From Methanofollis sp. UBA420 (GTDB taxonomy: Archaea > Halobacteriota > Methanomicrobia > Methanomicrobiales > Methanofollaceae), in assembly GCF_002498315.1 (NCBI RefSeq), contig NZ_DAGX01000005.1:95858-159857 (forward strand): a DNA stretch of 64,000 nt, given 5' to 3'. Shown here piece after piece: positions 50,811-58,295 of the stretch; within the stretch, counting starts at the first letter, position 1, and each line of letters opens with the position of its first letter. Below the pieces are notes generated by a model. That model was not told the origin of the DNA and made no database searches. It was given only the letters and a program-made list of their open reading frames with translations. Made by a program: the position numbers and the translations under genes.

Positions 50811-50820
50811 CTTTTTTTTA
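50811..50820 (+). terminator. Poly-T terminator after fae-hps
   Basis: CTTTTTTTAA, seven T within 12 bases of the stop. Confidence 0.6.
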
Positions 50821-51131
50821 ACTTTGCAGAATCTCTTACACTCTGTCCGTTGATATCTCAATACGACAGAGCGCACGCGGATCCGCCGCCGTCCCCGCAC
50901 ACACCTCCGGGGGGCACGTCGAAAATCAAAGATTATCTCTCCTCCCTCCGTTTGTCCCCGCTCTGGACTGGACAGAAGAATCTGGACTGGACAGGGGAAG
51001 AGCGAACAAAGGATTCTGAAGAGGGTGATTGCCACCCTCCCATCCGAATGGGGGGACGACCGGAGGGATTCAGGAAAGCCGCCGGGTTTTTGAAGGTCGT
51101 CCCCCGGCACAGGACACTCTCTCGTCTCCCC
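50821..51131. repeat. GC-rich inverted repeats in an intergenic region
   Basis: Two hairpins are adjacent. GAGGGTG-ATTGC-CACCCTC is at 51021-51039. GGGGGACGACC at 51051-51061 pairs perfectly with GGTCGTCCCCC at 51095-51105 (11 base pairs, 33-base loop). The second arm followed by GGC resembles the arm GTAGTCCCCCGGC at 58209-58220. No gene is seen. Confidence 0.6.
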
Positions 51132-51803
51132 TCAGCGCCTGTTCCCCTCCCCCACCTCGACGCTCCCACCCGCTTCGAGAATGATGACCTTCATATCAGT
51201 CGTCCTCTCGATTGCCGCTTTGAAACCGGTGAGGTCCTGCTCAATCACCGGGAATGAGTTGTAGTGCATCGGGATGACCGTCGGCGCGCCGACGAACTCC
51301 GCGGCCATCATCGCCTCCTGTGGCCCCATTGTGTACCGTCCCCCCACAGGGAGGAGGGCGACGTCAGGGTGGTAGAGGTCGTGGACGAGTTTCATGTCAG
51401 AGAAGAGGCCGGTGTCCCCCGCGTGGTAGACGGCGACGCCGTCCATCCTGACGACGAAACCCGCGGCCACGCCGCCGTAATAGCCGCCGCCCGCCGCCTC
51501 CAGCCAGGAGGAGTGGAGCGCCGGCGTCATCGTGAAAGAGACACCCTCCACCTCGATCGTGCCGCCGATGTTCATTGGTTCTGCGGGCACGCCCTGGTCC
51601 CGCAGGTACTTCGCGATCTCGTTCATTGCCACTGTCGGTTTTCCGAAGCGCACGGCCTCGCCGAGGTGATCGGCATGGCCGTGGGTCACTGCCACGATGT
51701 CGGGTGCAGCCCTGATCAGGCCGGACGGCACGAACGGATCGATCAGTACGCTCCTGCTGCCCTCAAGGAGGAAGCAGGCATGGCCAAGCCATGTGATCTT
51801 CAT
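51132..51803 (-). CDS. UPF0173 metal-dependent hydrolase
   Basis: This MBL-fold protein of 223 residues starts MKITWLGHACFLLEGSRSVL, has IVAVTHGHADHLGEAV (H-x-H-x-D-H), TPALHSSW, VYHAGDTGLFSDM and IPMHYNSFPVIEQD, all marks of the UPF0173 group. The group binds two zinc ions and is related to UlaG. Substrate is unknown. It is 60 bases from the CmI4-like gene on the same strand and may be transcribed with it. Confidence 0.92.
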   Translation of the reverse strand: MKITWLGHACFLLEGSRSVLIDPFVPSGLIRAAPDIVAVTHGHADHLGEAVRFGKPTVAMNEIAKYLRDQGVPAEPMNIGGTIEVEGVSFTMTPALHSSWLEAAGGGYYGGVAAGFVVRMDGVAVYHAGDTGLFSDMKLVHDLYHPDVALLPVGGRYTMGPQEAMMAAEFVGAPTVIPMHYNSFPVIEQDLTGFKAAIERTTDMKVIILEAGGSVEVGEGNRR

Positions 51804-51862
51804 GCACTCCCGTCTGTACCGGGAATAAAAAAAGGGGGTGGTCGGGTGGTCGCGAGATTCGT

Positions 51863-52471
51863 TCAGGTAACATCGATCAGTTCGGCCTCGGTCGCGTCGA
51901 TCGCTTCCGAAAGGCCGTCATTGACGACGCCACGGGTCATCTGCTCGGTGAGGTCGCGGTCTTCGAGGACGTCCTTGATCCGCTCCAGGAAGGGATCGAG
52001 CGTTGCGTCCTCTTCCATGGCGATCACGTGCCGGTATTCCCTGAGGGACGAGGAACTGATCCCGAGGAGTGCTGAGATCTCGTTCATCGTCTTCTCCGAC
52101 GCAACCAGCTCGGAGAGGTACTTCCTGTCGAAAGGCATGTCGAAGTCCGAGTCCCTGAAGAGCTTCAGCCTCACGCGTGCCCGCGCCACAGTCTTTGCAA
52201 GTTTCTCATTGCCGAGTTCGCGCGCGATTTCGGTGTCGTTTCTCTCCTCATTGAAGGAGATGACCAGAGTCGCAAGCTGGCGGGGGGAGAGTTTGGTCTG
52301 GAAGAACCCCAGATCCAGAATCTCGCGCATGATCAGTGCGACCTCGCGACCAACCGCATCGCGGTCCCTGAGACTCCCATGGATCTTCTTCATCGGCTCG
52401 ACTATCTCCGTCTTGCTGGTGATGTCCTGGAAGAGTGCAAGGAGTTCCTTTTTTCTCTTGTCTGCTGGCAT
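51863..52471 (-). CDS. Conditioned-medium-induced protein 4-like protein
   Basis: 202 residues, soluble, highly charged and helical. It resembles the haloarchaeal protein named conditioned medium-induced protein 4: an opening ELLALFQDIT, a middle LKLFRDSDFDMPFDRKYLSE, LLGISSSSLREYRHVIAMEE as a helix-turn-helix-like stretch, and an end DLTEQMTRGVVNDGLSEAID. The central LVISFNEERNDTEIARELGN also reads like a helix-turn-helix. It may be a DNA-binding regulator. The match is from pattern and order, so I hold it moderately. It precedes the UPF0173 gene. Confidence 0.75.
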   Translation of the reverse strand: MPADKRKKELLALFQDITSKTEIVEPMKKIHGSLRDRDAVGREVALIMREILDLGFFQTKLSPRQLATLVISFNEERNDTEIARELGNEKLAKTVARARVRLKLFRDSDFDMPFDRKYLSELVASEKTMNEISALLGISSSSLREYRHVIAMEEDATLDPFLERIKDVLEDRDLTEQMTRGVVNDGLSEAIDATEAELIDVT

Positions 52472-52895
52472 GGCAATACCACACTAGGTCTGCATAACAA
52501 TACGCCTTATGATATTTAATTATTATCAATTGAGCATTTATGGATCCCTGTAGATTTAGGGAGCTATGAGTCTTATTTTTTTTATCAGACAATCTAAACA
52601 CCTTTCGTCAAAAAAAGTAAGGTTTATAATACCCTTATTATATCCACCGAGTTCCCGATTCTCGCGCAGGCAATCATTTCCGGGAGAGGCCCTGTTCCCC
52701 TTAATAGGTCAGGAAACACGGCCAAAACTCTGAAGATACATTCTTTCTCTCGCCCCATAAAGATCGTGCCGAAGAGCACACAGGCACCACGCGGCGCTGT
52801 CTCTCCATGGGGATTGGCCTTCGCTCATCAGATGATATCGCAGAAAAGTGGCTTTTTAATCTTCCAGTTTAAATAGTATAGCGGGACTGATTGCA
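52472..52895. promoter_or_regulatory. Divergent promoter region of the CmI4-like gene and glyS
   Basis: About 420 bases. AATTAAATATC (complement near 52510) may serve the minus-strand gene. TTTAAATAGTATAG at 52869-52882 lies about 25 bases before the GTG of glyS, so that mRNA is probably leaderless or nearly so. Another strong TATA-like TTTATAATA at 52622-52632 faces right with no ORF behind it for over 200 bases; an unannotated RNA between 52650 and 52860 is possible. Confidence 0.5.
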
Positions 52896-54620
52896 GTGAG
52901 TGATATCTACGATAAAGTCATAGAGCTGGCAAAACGCCGCGGTTTTGTCTGGCCCTCAGCAGAAGTCTATGGTGCGGTTGCAGGGTTCATCGATTACGGC
53001 CCCCTCGGTGCGATGATGAAACGCCGGATCGAGGCGATCTGGAGGCATTACTATGTCATCAGGGAGGGCTACTATGAGATCGAGTGCCCGACCGTCGGGA
53101 CAGAATCTATATATGTTGCCTCCGGGCATGTGAAGGGGTTCGCCGACAAGATGTGCCAGTGCCCCCACTGCAACGAGTACTTCAGGGCCGACCACCTTGC
53201 CGAGGCCTGCGGCATCCACAACGCCGGCATCCTCTCGAAAGAGGATCTTGCAAAGGCTGTCGCCCCTGCCAGGTGCCCGGCCTGCGACGAGGTCTTCGGC
53301 AACGTCGAGGTCTTCGACTTCAACCTCATGTTCCAGACGACGATCGGTCCGGGTTCGCAGAGGCGGGGGTACCTGCGGCCTGAGACGGCGCAGGGGATGT
53401 TCACCGACTTCTCCCGCCTCTCCCACTTTTACCGGATGAAACTCCCCTTCGGTGCGGTCCAGATTGGCAAGTCGTACAGGAACGAGATCTCTCCCCGGCA
53501 GGGTATGATCCGCCTGCGCGAGTTTACCCAGGCCGAGGCCGAGATCTTCGTCCACCCCGAAGAGAAGAGACACCCGAACTTCTCCCGCTATGCCGACTAT
53601 ACAGTCGATCTCTGGGGGATCGAGCAGCAGCAGAAAGATCTGCCCGCGATCACGAAGACGATGCGCGAGGCGGTGGATGAGGGGATCATCGCCAACGAGT
53701 ACATCGCGTACTACCTGGCCCTCACCCACGAACTCCTGGTCACCATCGGGATCGATTCAGGCCGGATGCGTTTCAGGCAGCACCTGCCTGACGAGCGGGC
53801 GCACTATGCGATCGACTGCTGGGACGCCGAGGTTCTCTCCGACCGCTTCGGCTGGGTCGAGACAGTCGGCATCGCTGATCGGACCGACTACGACCTGCGC
53901 GCTCATTCGAAGGAGAGCGGCGACTCCATGACCGTCTTCGTCCCCTTCGCCGAGGCACGGAAGGAGAAGAGGCTGCGGATCGTCGCGGACATGGGCACTC
54001 TCGGGCCGAAGTACCGCGGCAAGGCAAAGAAGATCGCCGACGCCCTTGCAGAGGCGGCGCCCGGCCCTGACGGCGCCGACGTCGTCGTCGACGGCGAGAC
54101 CTACCACATCCCCGGCGACCTCTACACTGTCCATGAAGAGGAGGTCGAGGTCCGCGGCGTCGAGGTGCGGCCCCATGTCATCGAGCCCTCGTACGGCATC
54201 GACAGGATGATCTACGGTGTCCTCGAACACGCCTACGACGAGGAGATGGTCGAGGGTGAGGAGAGGCGCGTGCTGCACTTCGCCCCCTGCGTCGCCCCGG
54301 TCCAGGTCGCCGTCTTCCCGCTCGTGAACAAGGACGGCCTCGACAGCGTGGCACGGGAGATCGCCCTCGACCTCCAGGACGGCGGCATCCTTGCCGACTA
54401 CGATGACAACGGTGCCATCGGCAGGCGGTACCGCCGCCAGGATGAGATCGGGACTCCCTTTGCCATCACCATCGACTACGAAACGAAGGAGAAGGGTACG
54501 GTCACCCTGCGCGACCGCGACTCCATGGAGCAGGTGCGCCTCCCGATCGCCGACGTTCATGCAACGCTCATGTCGCTCGTCTCTGGCCGCACGCGGTTTG
54601 CAGACCTGAAACAGGCATGA
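52896..54620 (+). CDS. glyS: Glycyl-tRNA synthetase, archaeal/eukaryal type
   Basis: This 574-residue class II synthetase charges tRNA-Gly as a homodimer. It begins MSDIYDKVIELAKRRGFVWP, has YGPLGAMMKRRIEAIWRH (motif 1), a zinc-ribbon-like insert with CQCPHCNEYF and CPACDEVF, RGYLRPETAQGMFTDF and IGKSYRNEISPRQGMIRLRE (motif 2), and VIEPSYGIDRMIYGVLEHAY (motif 3). The C-terminal anticodon-binding domain follows (LHFAPCVAPVQVAVFPLVNK). The start is GTG. It overlaps hef by four bases (ATGA), so both are co-translated. Confidence 0.95.
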   Translation: MSDIYDKVIELAKRRGFVWPSAEVYGAVAGFIDYGPLGAMMKRRIEAIWRHYYVIREGYYEIECPTVGTESIYVASGHVKGFADKMCQCPHCNEYFRADHLAEACGIHNAGILSKEDLAKAVAPARCPACDEVFGNVEVFDFNLMFQTTIGPGSQRRGYLRPETAQGMFTDFSRLSHFYRMKLPFGAVQIGKSYRNEISPRQGMIRLREFTQAEAEIFVHPEEKRHPNFSRYADYTVDLWGIEQQQKDLPAITKTMREAVDEGIIANEYIAYYLALTHELLVTIGIDSGRMRFRQHLPDERAHYAIDCWDAEVLSDRFGWVETVGIADRTDYDLRAHSKESGDSMTVFVPFAEARKEKRLRIVADMGTLGPKYRGKAKKIADALAEAAPGPDGADVVVDGETYHIPGDLYTVHEEEVEVRGVEVRPHVIEPSYGIDRMIYGVLEHAYDEEMVEGEERRVLHFAPCVAPVQVAVFPLVNKDGLDSVAREIALDLQDGGILADYDDNGAIGRRYRRQDEIGTPFAITIDYETKEKGTVTLRDRDSMEQVRLPIADVHATLMSLVSGRTRFADLKQA

Positions 54621-56845
54621 ACTACCTCACCCACCCCCTCATCAGGCCGGAAAGCCTGGAGGAGCGGCGTTATCAACTCGCCATCGCCCTGAAGGCGATG
54701 GACGCCCACACGATGGTGGTCCTCCCGACAGGCCTCGGGAAGACCGCCATCGCCCTGATTGTGGCGGCGTCGCGATTGTACCGCGAGGGGGGGAGACTGC
54801 TCGTCCTCGCGCCGACAAAGCCCCTGGTCGAGCAGCACCTCCGCTATTTCTCCGAGCGCCTCGCCCTGCCTGAGGGCGCCTGCGCGATCTTCACCGGCGC
54901 CACCGGTCCAGACGAACGGAAAGCGGCATGGGACGGTGCGCAGGCAATCTTTGCGACGCCGCAGGTGATCAAGAACGACCTGATCGCGGGGAGGTACTCG
55001 CTCGACGATGTCACTCTCCTTGTCGTGGACGAGTGCCACCGGGCGGTCGGGAACTATGCCTATGTCTTTCTTGCCCGGCGCTACCTATCGACGGCGTCGA
55101 AACCCCTCCTCCTTGCGATGACCGCAAGCCCGGGCGGCGACCACGGGAAAGTGGAGGAGGTGATGGAAAACCTCGGCGTCGTGCAGGTCGAGACGAGGAC
55201 CGAGTCGGACGCCGACGTCAGGCCGTACGTCCACGAGCGGGAGATGGAGTATCTCTCGGTGGACCTGCCCGGCGAACTTGGCCTTGCCATCGCCGACCTG
55301 AATATCCTTCTTGACTCCCGCCTGGCCGCCCTGAACAGGGCCGAGTTCCACGCCCCTGTCCGGGACAAACTCTCCATGAAGGCGCTCAACCGGCTCAACG
55401 CGGAGATCCAGGGACGGATCGCACAGCGCGACCAGGCGGGTTTCATGGCGGCATCGATCTATGCCGAATTGATGAAACTCCGCCACGCCGTCTCCCTTGC
55501 CGAGGCGCAGGGAAGTCGCGTCCTTACCGCGTACCTCGAGAAACTCGCGTCGGAGGGGCGGTCGGGGAGCGGGACAAAGGCAAGCATACGTCTTGCGGCA
55601 GACCCGGTCTTCCAGCGTCTCTGCGACAGGGCAATGTCGTGGGACGGCGAGCTCCACCCCAAGGTCGGGCTGGCCGTTTCTCTTGTCGCAGAACAGGCGC
55701 GGGAGCACCCTGAGAGCCGGACGATCCTCTTTGCAAGTTTCCGGGACACGGTCGGCCTCCTCGTCGATGCCCTCGCCGACGCCGGCATTCATGCCGAGCG
55801 TTTCGTGGGGCAGGCGTCACGTGACGCGGAGAAGGGGCTTTCCCAGAAGCAGCAGATCGATGTCCTGAAGAGGTTCAGGGAGGGGGAGTTCCCGGCGATC
55901 GTCTCGACTTCGGTCGGCGAGGAGGGGCTCGACGTCCCGTCGACCGACCTTGTCGTCTTCTACGAGGCGGTCCCGTCGGAGATCAGGAGTATCCAGAGGA
56001 AGGGGCGGACCGGCAGGAGCGGCGCCGGCAGGATCGTCGTCCTCACCACGAAGGGTACGTCGGACGAGGTGTACCGCTTCGTCTCCCAGCAGAGAGAGAA
56101 GGCGATGATCAAGGGTATCCGCAAACTCAGGGATTCCGGTGCGCCCGCTCCTGTCCAGACGAGCATCGGGGCATTTGCCGCGCCGCCCGCACCGGCACCG
56201 TCGGGACCGGCGATCACGGTGGACGACCGGGAGATGGCGTCCCGCGTCGCCGAGACACTCTCAGACCTCGGGCTTCGGGTCACCCTGACGCGCCTGGAGG
56301 TCGGTGACTATGCCGTCGGCGACCGCATCCTTGTCGAGAGGAAGACTGTCCAGGACTTCGCCGATACCCTTGTCGAGCGCGACCTCCTCGGGCAGGTGCG
56401 GGACCTTGCGGCCGCGGCGGTGAGGCCGGTGCTGATCGTCGAGGGCGAGGGCGACCTGTATGCGGCGCGGGACATCCACCCGAACGCGATCCGGGGTGCC
56501 CTTGCGGCGATCACGGTGGGGATGGGCGTCTCCATCCTCTTCACGCGGTCGGCCGAGGAGACCGCGGAGATGCTCGCCGTGCTCGCAAAGCGCGAGGAAA
56601 GCGAAGGGGGCGGCGAGCGGAAGTTGCCGTCGGGAAAGACTTTTGCAACTGCAGCCGAGCAGCAGGAGAACGTGATCGCCGCCTTTCCCGAGGTCGGGCT
56701 GAAGAGTGCCCGGGCTCTCCTCGAACATTTCGGGTCTGTGCGAGCGGTCATCGACGCGGAAAAAGAGGACCTGATGAAGGTGAAGGGGATCGGAGAGAAG
56801 ACCGCCGGGACGATCCTTGACCTCAGTCACCGCCCTTACGGTTGA
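54617..56845 (+). CDS. hef: Hef: FANCM/XPF-family helicase-nuclease
   Basis: 742 residues. The helicase has VLPTGLGKTAIALIVAASRL (Walker A), VVDECHRAVGNYAYVFLARR (DECH box), MTASPGG (motif III), FASFRDTVGLLVDAL (motif IV) and RKGRTGRSGAGRIVVLTTKG (motif VI). The nuclease domain (about 535-660) begins ITVDDREMASRVAETLSDLG and carries ILVERKTVQDFADTLVERDL (the ERK-x3-D active site). Two helix-hairpin-helix motifs end the protein (GLKSARALLEHFGSVRAV, VKGIGEKTAGTI). Hef unwinds and cuts branched DNA at stalled forks. The C-terminal end overlaps the convergent zinc-ribbon gene by 10 bases. Both activities appear intact. Confidence 0.94.
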   Translation: MNYLTHPLIRPESLEERRYQLAIALKAMDAHTMVVLPTGLGKTAIALIVAASRLYREGGRLLVLAPTKPLVEQHLRYFSERLALPEGACAIFTGATGPDERKAAWDGAQAIFATPQVIKNDLIAGRYSLDDVTLLVVDECHRAVGNYAYVFLARRYLSTASKPLLLAMTASPGGDHGKVEEVMENLGVVQVETRTESDADVRPYVHEREMEYLSVDLPGELGLAIADLNILLDSRLAALNRAEFHAPVRDKLSMKALNRLNAEIQGRIAQRDQAGFMAASIYAELMKLRHAVSLAEAQGSRVLTAYLEKLASEGRSGSGTKASIRLAADPVFQRLCDRAMSWDGELHPKVGLAVSLVAEQAREHPESRTILFASFRDTVGLLVDALADAGIHAERFVGQASRDAEKGLSQKQQIDVLKRFREGEFPAIVSTSVGEEGLDVPSTDLVVFYEAVPSEIRSIQRKGRTGRSGAGRIVVLTTKGTSDEVYRFVSQQREKAMIKGIRKLRDSGAPAPVQTSIGAFAAPPAPAPSGPAITVDDREMASRVAETLSDLGLRVTLTRLEVGDYAVGDRILVERKTVQDFADTLVERDLLGQVRDLAAAAVRPVLIVEGEGDLYAARDIHPNAIRGALAAITVGMGVSILFTRSAEETAEMLAVLAKREESEGGGERKLPSGKTFATAAEQQENVIAAFPEVGLKSARALLEHFGSVRAVIDAEKEDLMKVKGIGEKTAGTILDLSHRPYG

Positions 56846-57189
56846 CGGAGCATTCGCAGGGCCTCGGCACCGGCGAGCACGGCTTCCATCAGGGTGAGGC
56901 AGCGCCGCTCGTCCTGCTCGCCTTCGACGCGGGCGCAGAGGGAGGCGATCGCCCCTTCGATCCCGGCTTCGGCCGACCCTGCAGGGCGGGGTACGGCTGC
57001 GGTCGCGGGCGTTGCGACGGGCGCCGGGGCGCGCTCACCTTCCGCGCCTCTCTCGGCACAGACAACGCAGAATGTCTTCCCCCTGTACTCGAAGAGGGGC
57101 GATCCGCAGGTTTTGCACTCCTTCGCAAGCATTTTACCTCCTTTCAGGAGGTATTCAGCCATGATGTCCTCGGGTTTTTTCTCTGCCAT
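56836..57189 (-). CDS. SSSCA1-type (autoantigen p27 family) zinc-ribbon protein
   Basis: 117 residues. MAEKKPEDIMAEYLLKGGKM, then LAKECKTCGSPLFEYRGKTF, with CKTCG and CVVC: this is the archaeal family related to Sjogren syndrome/scleroderma autoantigen 1. A Pro/Ala linker and a helix (about 75-115) follow. Function is not known. ATG 57189 lies in a divergent region with UPF0147; TATA candidates (TTTATACT, complement near 57245) are present. Confidence 0.88.
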   Translation of the reverse strand: MAEKKPEDIMAEYLLKGGKMLAKECKTCGSPLFEYRGKTFCVVCAERGAEGERAPAPVATPATAAVPRPAGSAEAGIEGAIASLCARVEGEQDERRCLTLMEAVLAGAEALRMLRQP

Positions 57190-57262
57190 GTGGGTCACCG
57201 ATTCCTCTGATAAATGAATGTATATAAGACTGGCAATGATATAGTATAAAGGGTGATTGAGT
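57190..57262. promoter_or_regulatory. Short divergent promoter (SSSCA1-type gene and UPF0147)
   Basis: TATATAAG at 57221-57228 should drive the plus-strand gene, with a start of transcription near 57248. On the minus strand TTTATACTA (complement of 57242-57250) fits the other gene. The two cores overlap, so initiation may be mutually exclusive. Confidence 0.5.
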
Positions 57263-57526
57263 ATGGCCACTCCACAAGAAACAATAAATGTCTGTATCCA
57301 GATGCTTCAGCATATTTCCGAAGATAACACAATCCCACGGAACATCCGCAGGGTTGCCGACGAAACAAAGACCCTTCTTATGAACGAGGAAAAGAGTATC
57401 GGGTTCAGGGCAGCAGAGGCCATCTCCACCATTGACGAGATCAGCAACGACCCGAACATGCCGGTCCACGCCCGCACCCGCATCTGGGAGCTTGTCTCGC
57501 AGCTTGAGAGCATCCCTCTCGACTGA
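57263..57526 (+). CDS. UPF0147 family protein
   Basis: 87 residues: MATPQETINVCIQMLQHISE, NTIPRNIRRVADETKTLLMN, SIGFRAAEAISTIDEISNDP and MPVHARTRIWELVSQLESI. This is the fully helical archaeal UPF0147 family, conserved and of unknown function. ATG 57263 is used (TTG 57257 is two codons upstream). The T-rich stretch at 57529-57535 may terminate it. Confidence 0.93.
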   Translation: MATPQETINVCIQMLQHISEDNTIPRNIRRVADETKTLLMNEEKSIGFRAAEAISTIDEISNDPNMPVHARTRIWELVSQLESIPLD

Positions 57527-57551
57527 ACTTTTTTTCCGTATACTATCTTTT

Positions 57552-57968
57552 TCAGGGGATGACCGTGCACAGGACGGTCCGCTCCCGGTGCTCCCTGACA
57601 TCGAGTTCGAGGAGGACGATCTGCTGCCAGGTGCCGAGGCGTAACGCCCCGTCCTGGACAGGGACGACGAGCGACGGGCCGACAAGAGACGCCCGCACAT
57701 GCGAGCGGCCGTTGCCGTCCCCCCAGCGTGCGTCATGGGCATAGGTGATGCCGGATGGGACGACGCGTTCGAGGGCGTCGGCAAGGTCGCGGAGGACGCC
57801 ATCCTCATATTCGATGGTAGTGATGGCGGCGGTCGACCCGATGAGAAAGAGTGTGCAGGTGCCGGTCACGGTGCCGCTTGCGGCGACGCACCGCCGCACC
57901 GCGAGGGTGAGGTCGACGATCTCTCCCTCACCATGGGTGGTGACGGTGATCTCTTCCTGATAGACCAT
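57552..57968 (-). CDS. YjbQ/UPF0047 family protein
   Basis: 138 residues: MVYQEEITVTTHGEGEIVDL, TCTLFLIGSTAAITTIEYED (usually a His-containing G-x-x-x-F-x-x-H-T-T region; here STAAITTIE), ITYAHDARWGDGNGRSHVRA (the H-x-x-x-x-x-x-D-x-N-x-x-x-H motif) and VQDGALRLGTWQQIVLLELD. YjbQ has been linked to a thiamine-phosphate-synthase-like activity and is common to all domains. The GDGNGRSHVRA motif is intact. ATG 57968. Confidence 0.92.
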   Translation of the reverse strand: MVYQEEITVTTHGEGEIVDLTLAVRRCVAASGTVTGTCTLFLIGSTAAITTIEYEDGVLRDLADALERVVPSGITYAHDARWGDGNGRSHVRASLVGPSLVVPVQDGALRLGTWQQIVLLELDVREHRERTVLCTVIP

Positions 57969-58295
57969 GCGGTGCCGTCGGCGGGAGGGGGGAAAAGGGT
58001 AGCGGTGTAAGAGAGTGATGTGGTGATGAACCAGAACCATGTCTCAAAAAATAGGCAATGTAGTGCTCCTTTTTTTAGTATTCTTGTGCCGGGGAAATAT
58101 CTTGAAAACCTTTGGTTTTCTCGATTCCCTCAGTTATCCGGTTCCGTCTTCCCCTGTCCCATCCTAGATCGGGGGTCCGGGGGCAACGAGAAGACGAAGT
58201 CTTCGAGGTAGTCCCCCGGCGAACAGTAGGGGGAAGGCGGTGGATTCTCACGTACCCCCTGAGATCAGGGAGGAAACATCAGAGCAAAAAAAAGA
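57969..58295. repeat. Intergenic region with nested GC-rich inverted repeat and gyrA terminator
   Basis: About 330 bases without a gene. CCGGGGG at 58177-58183 pairs with CCCCCGG at 58213-58219, enclosing an inner hairpin GAAGAC-GAA-GTCTTC at 58190-58204. The right arm GGTAGTCCCCCGGC resembles GGTCGTCCCCCGGC at 51095-51108. An A8 run at 58286-58293 is the T-tract terminator of gyrA, directly after its stop. Confidence 0.6.
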
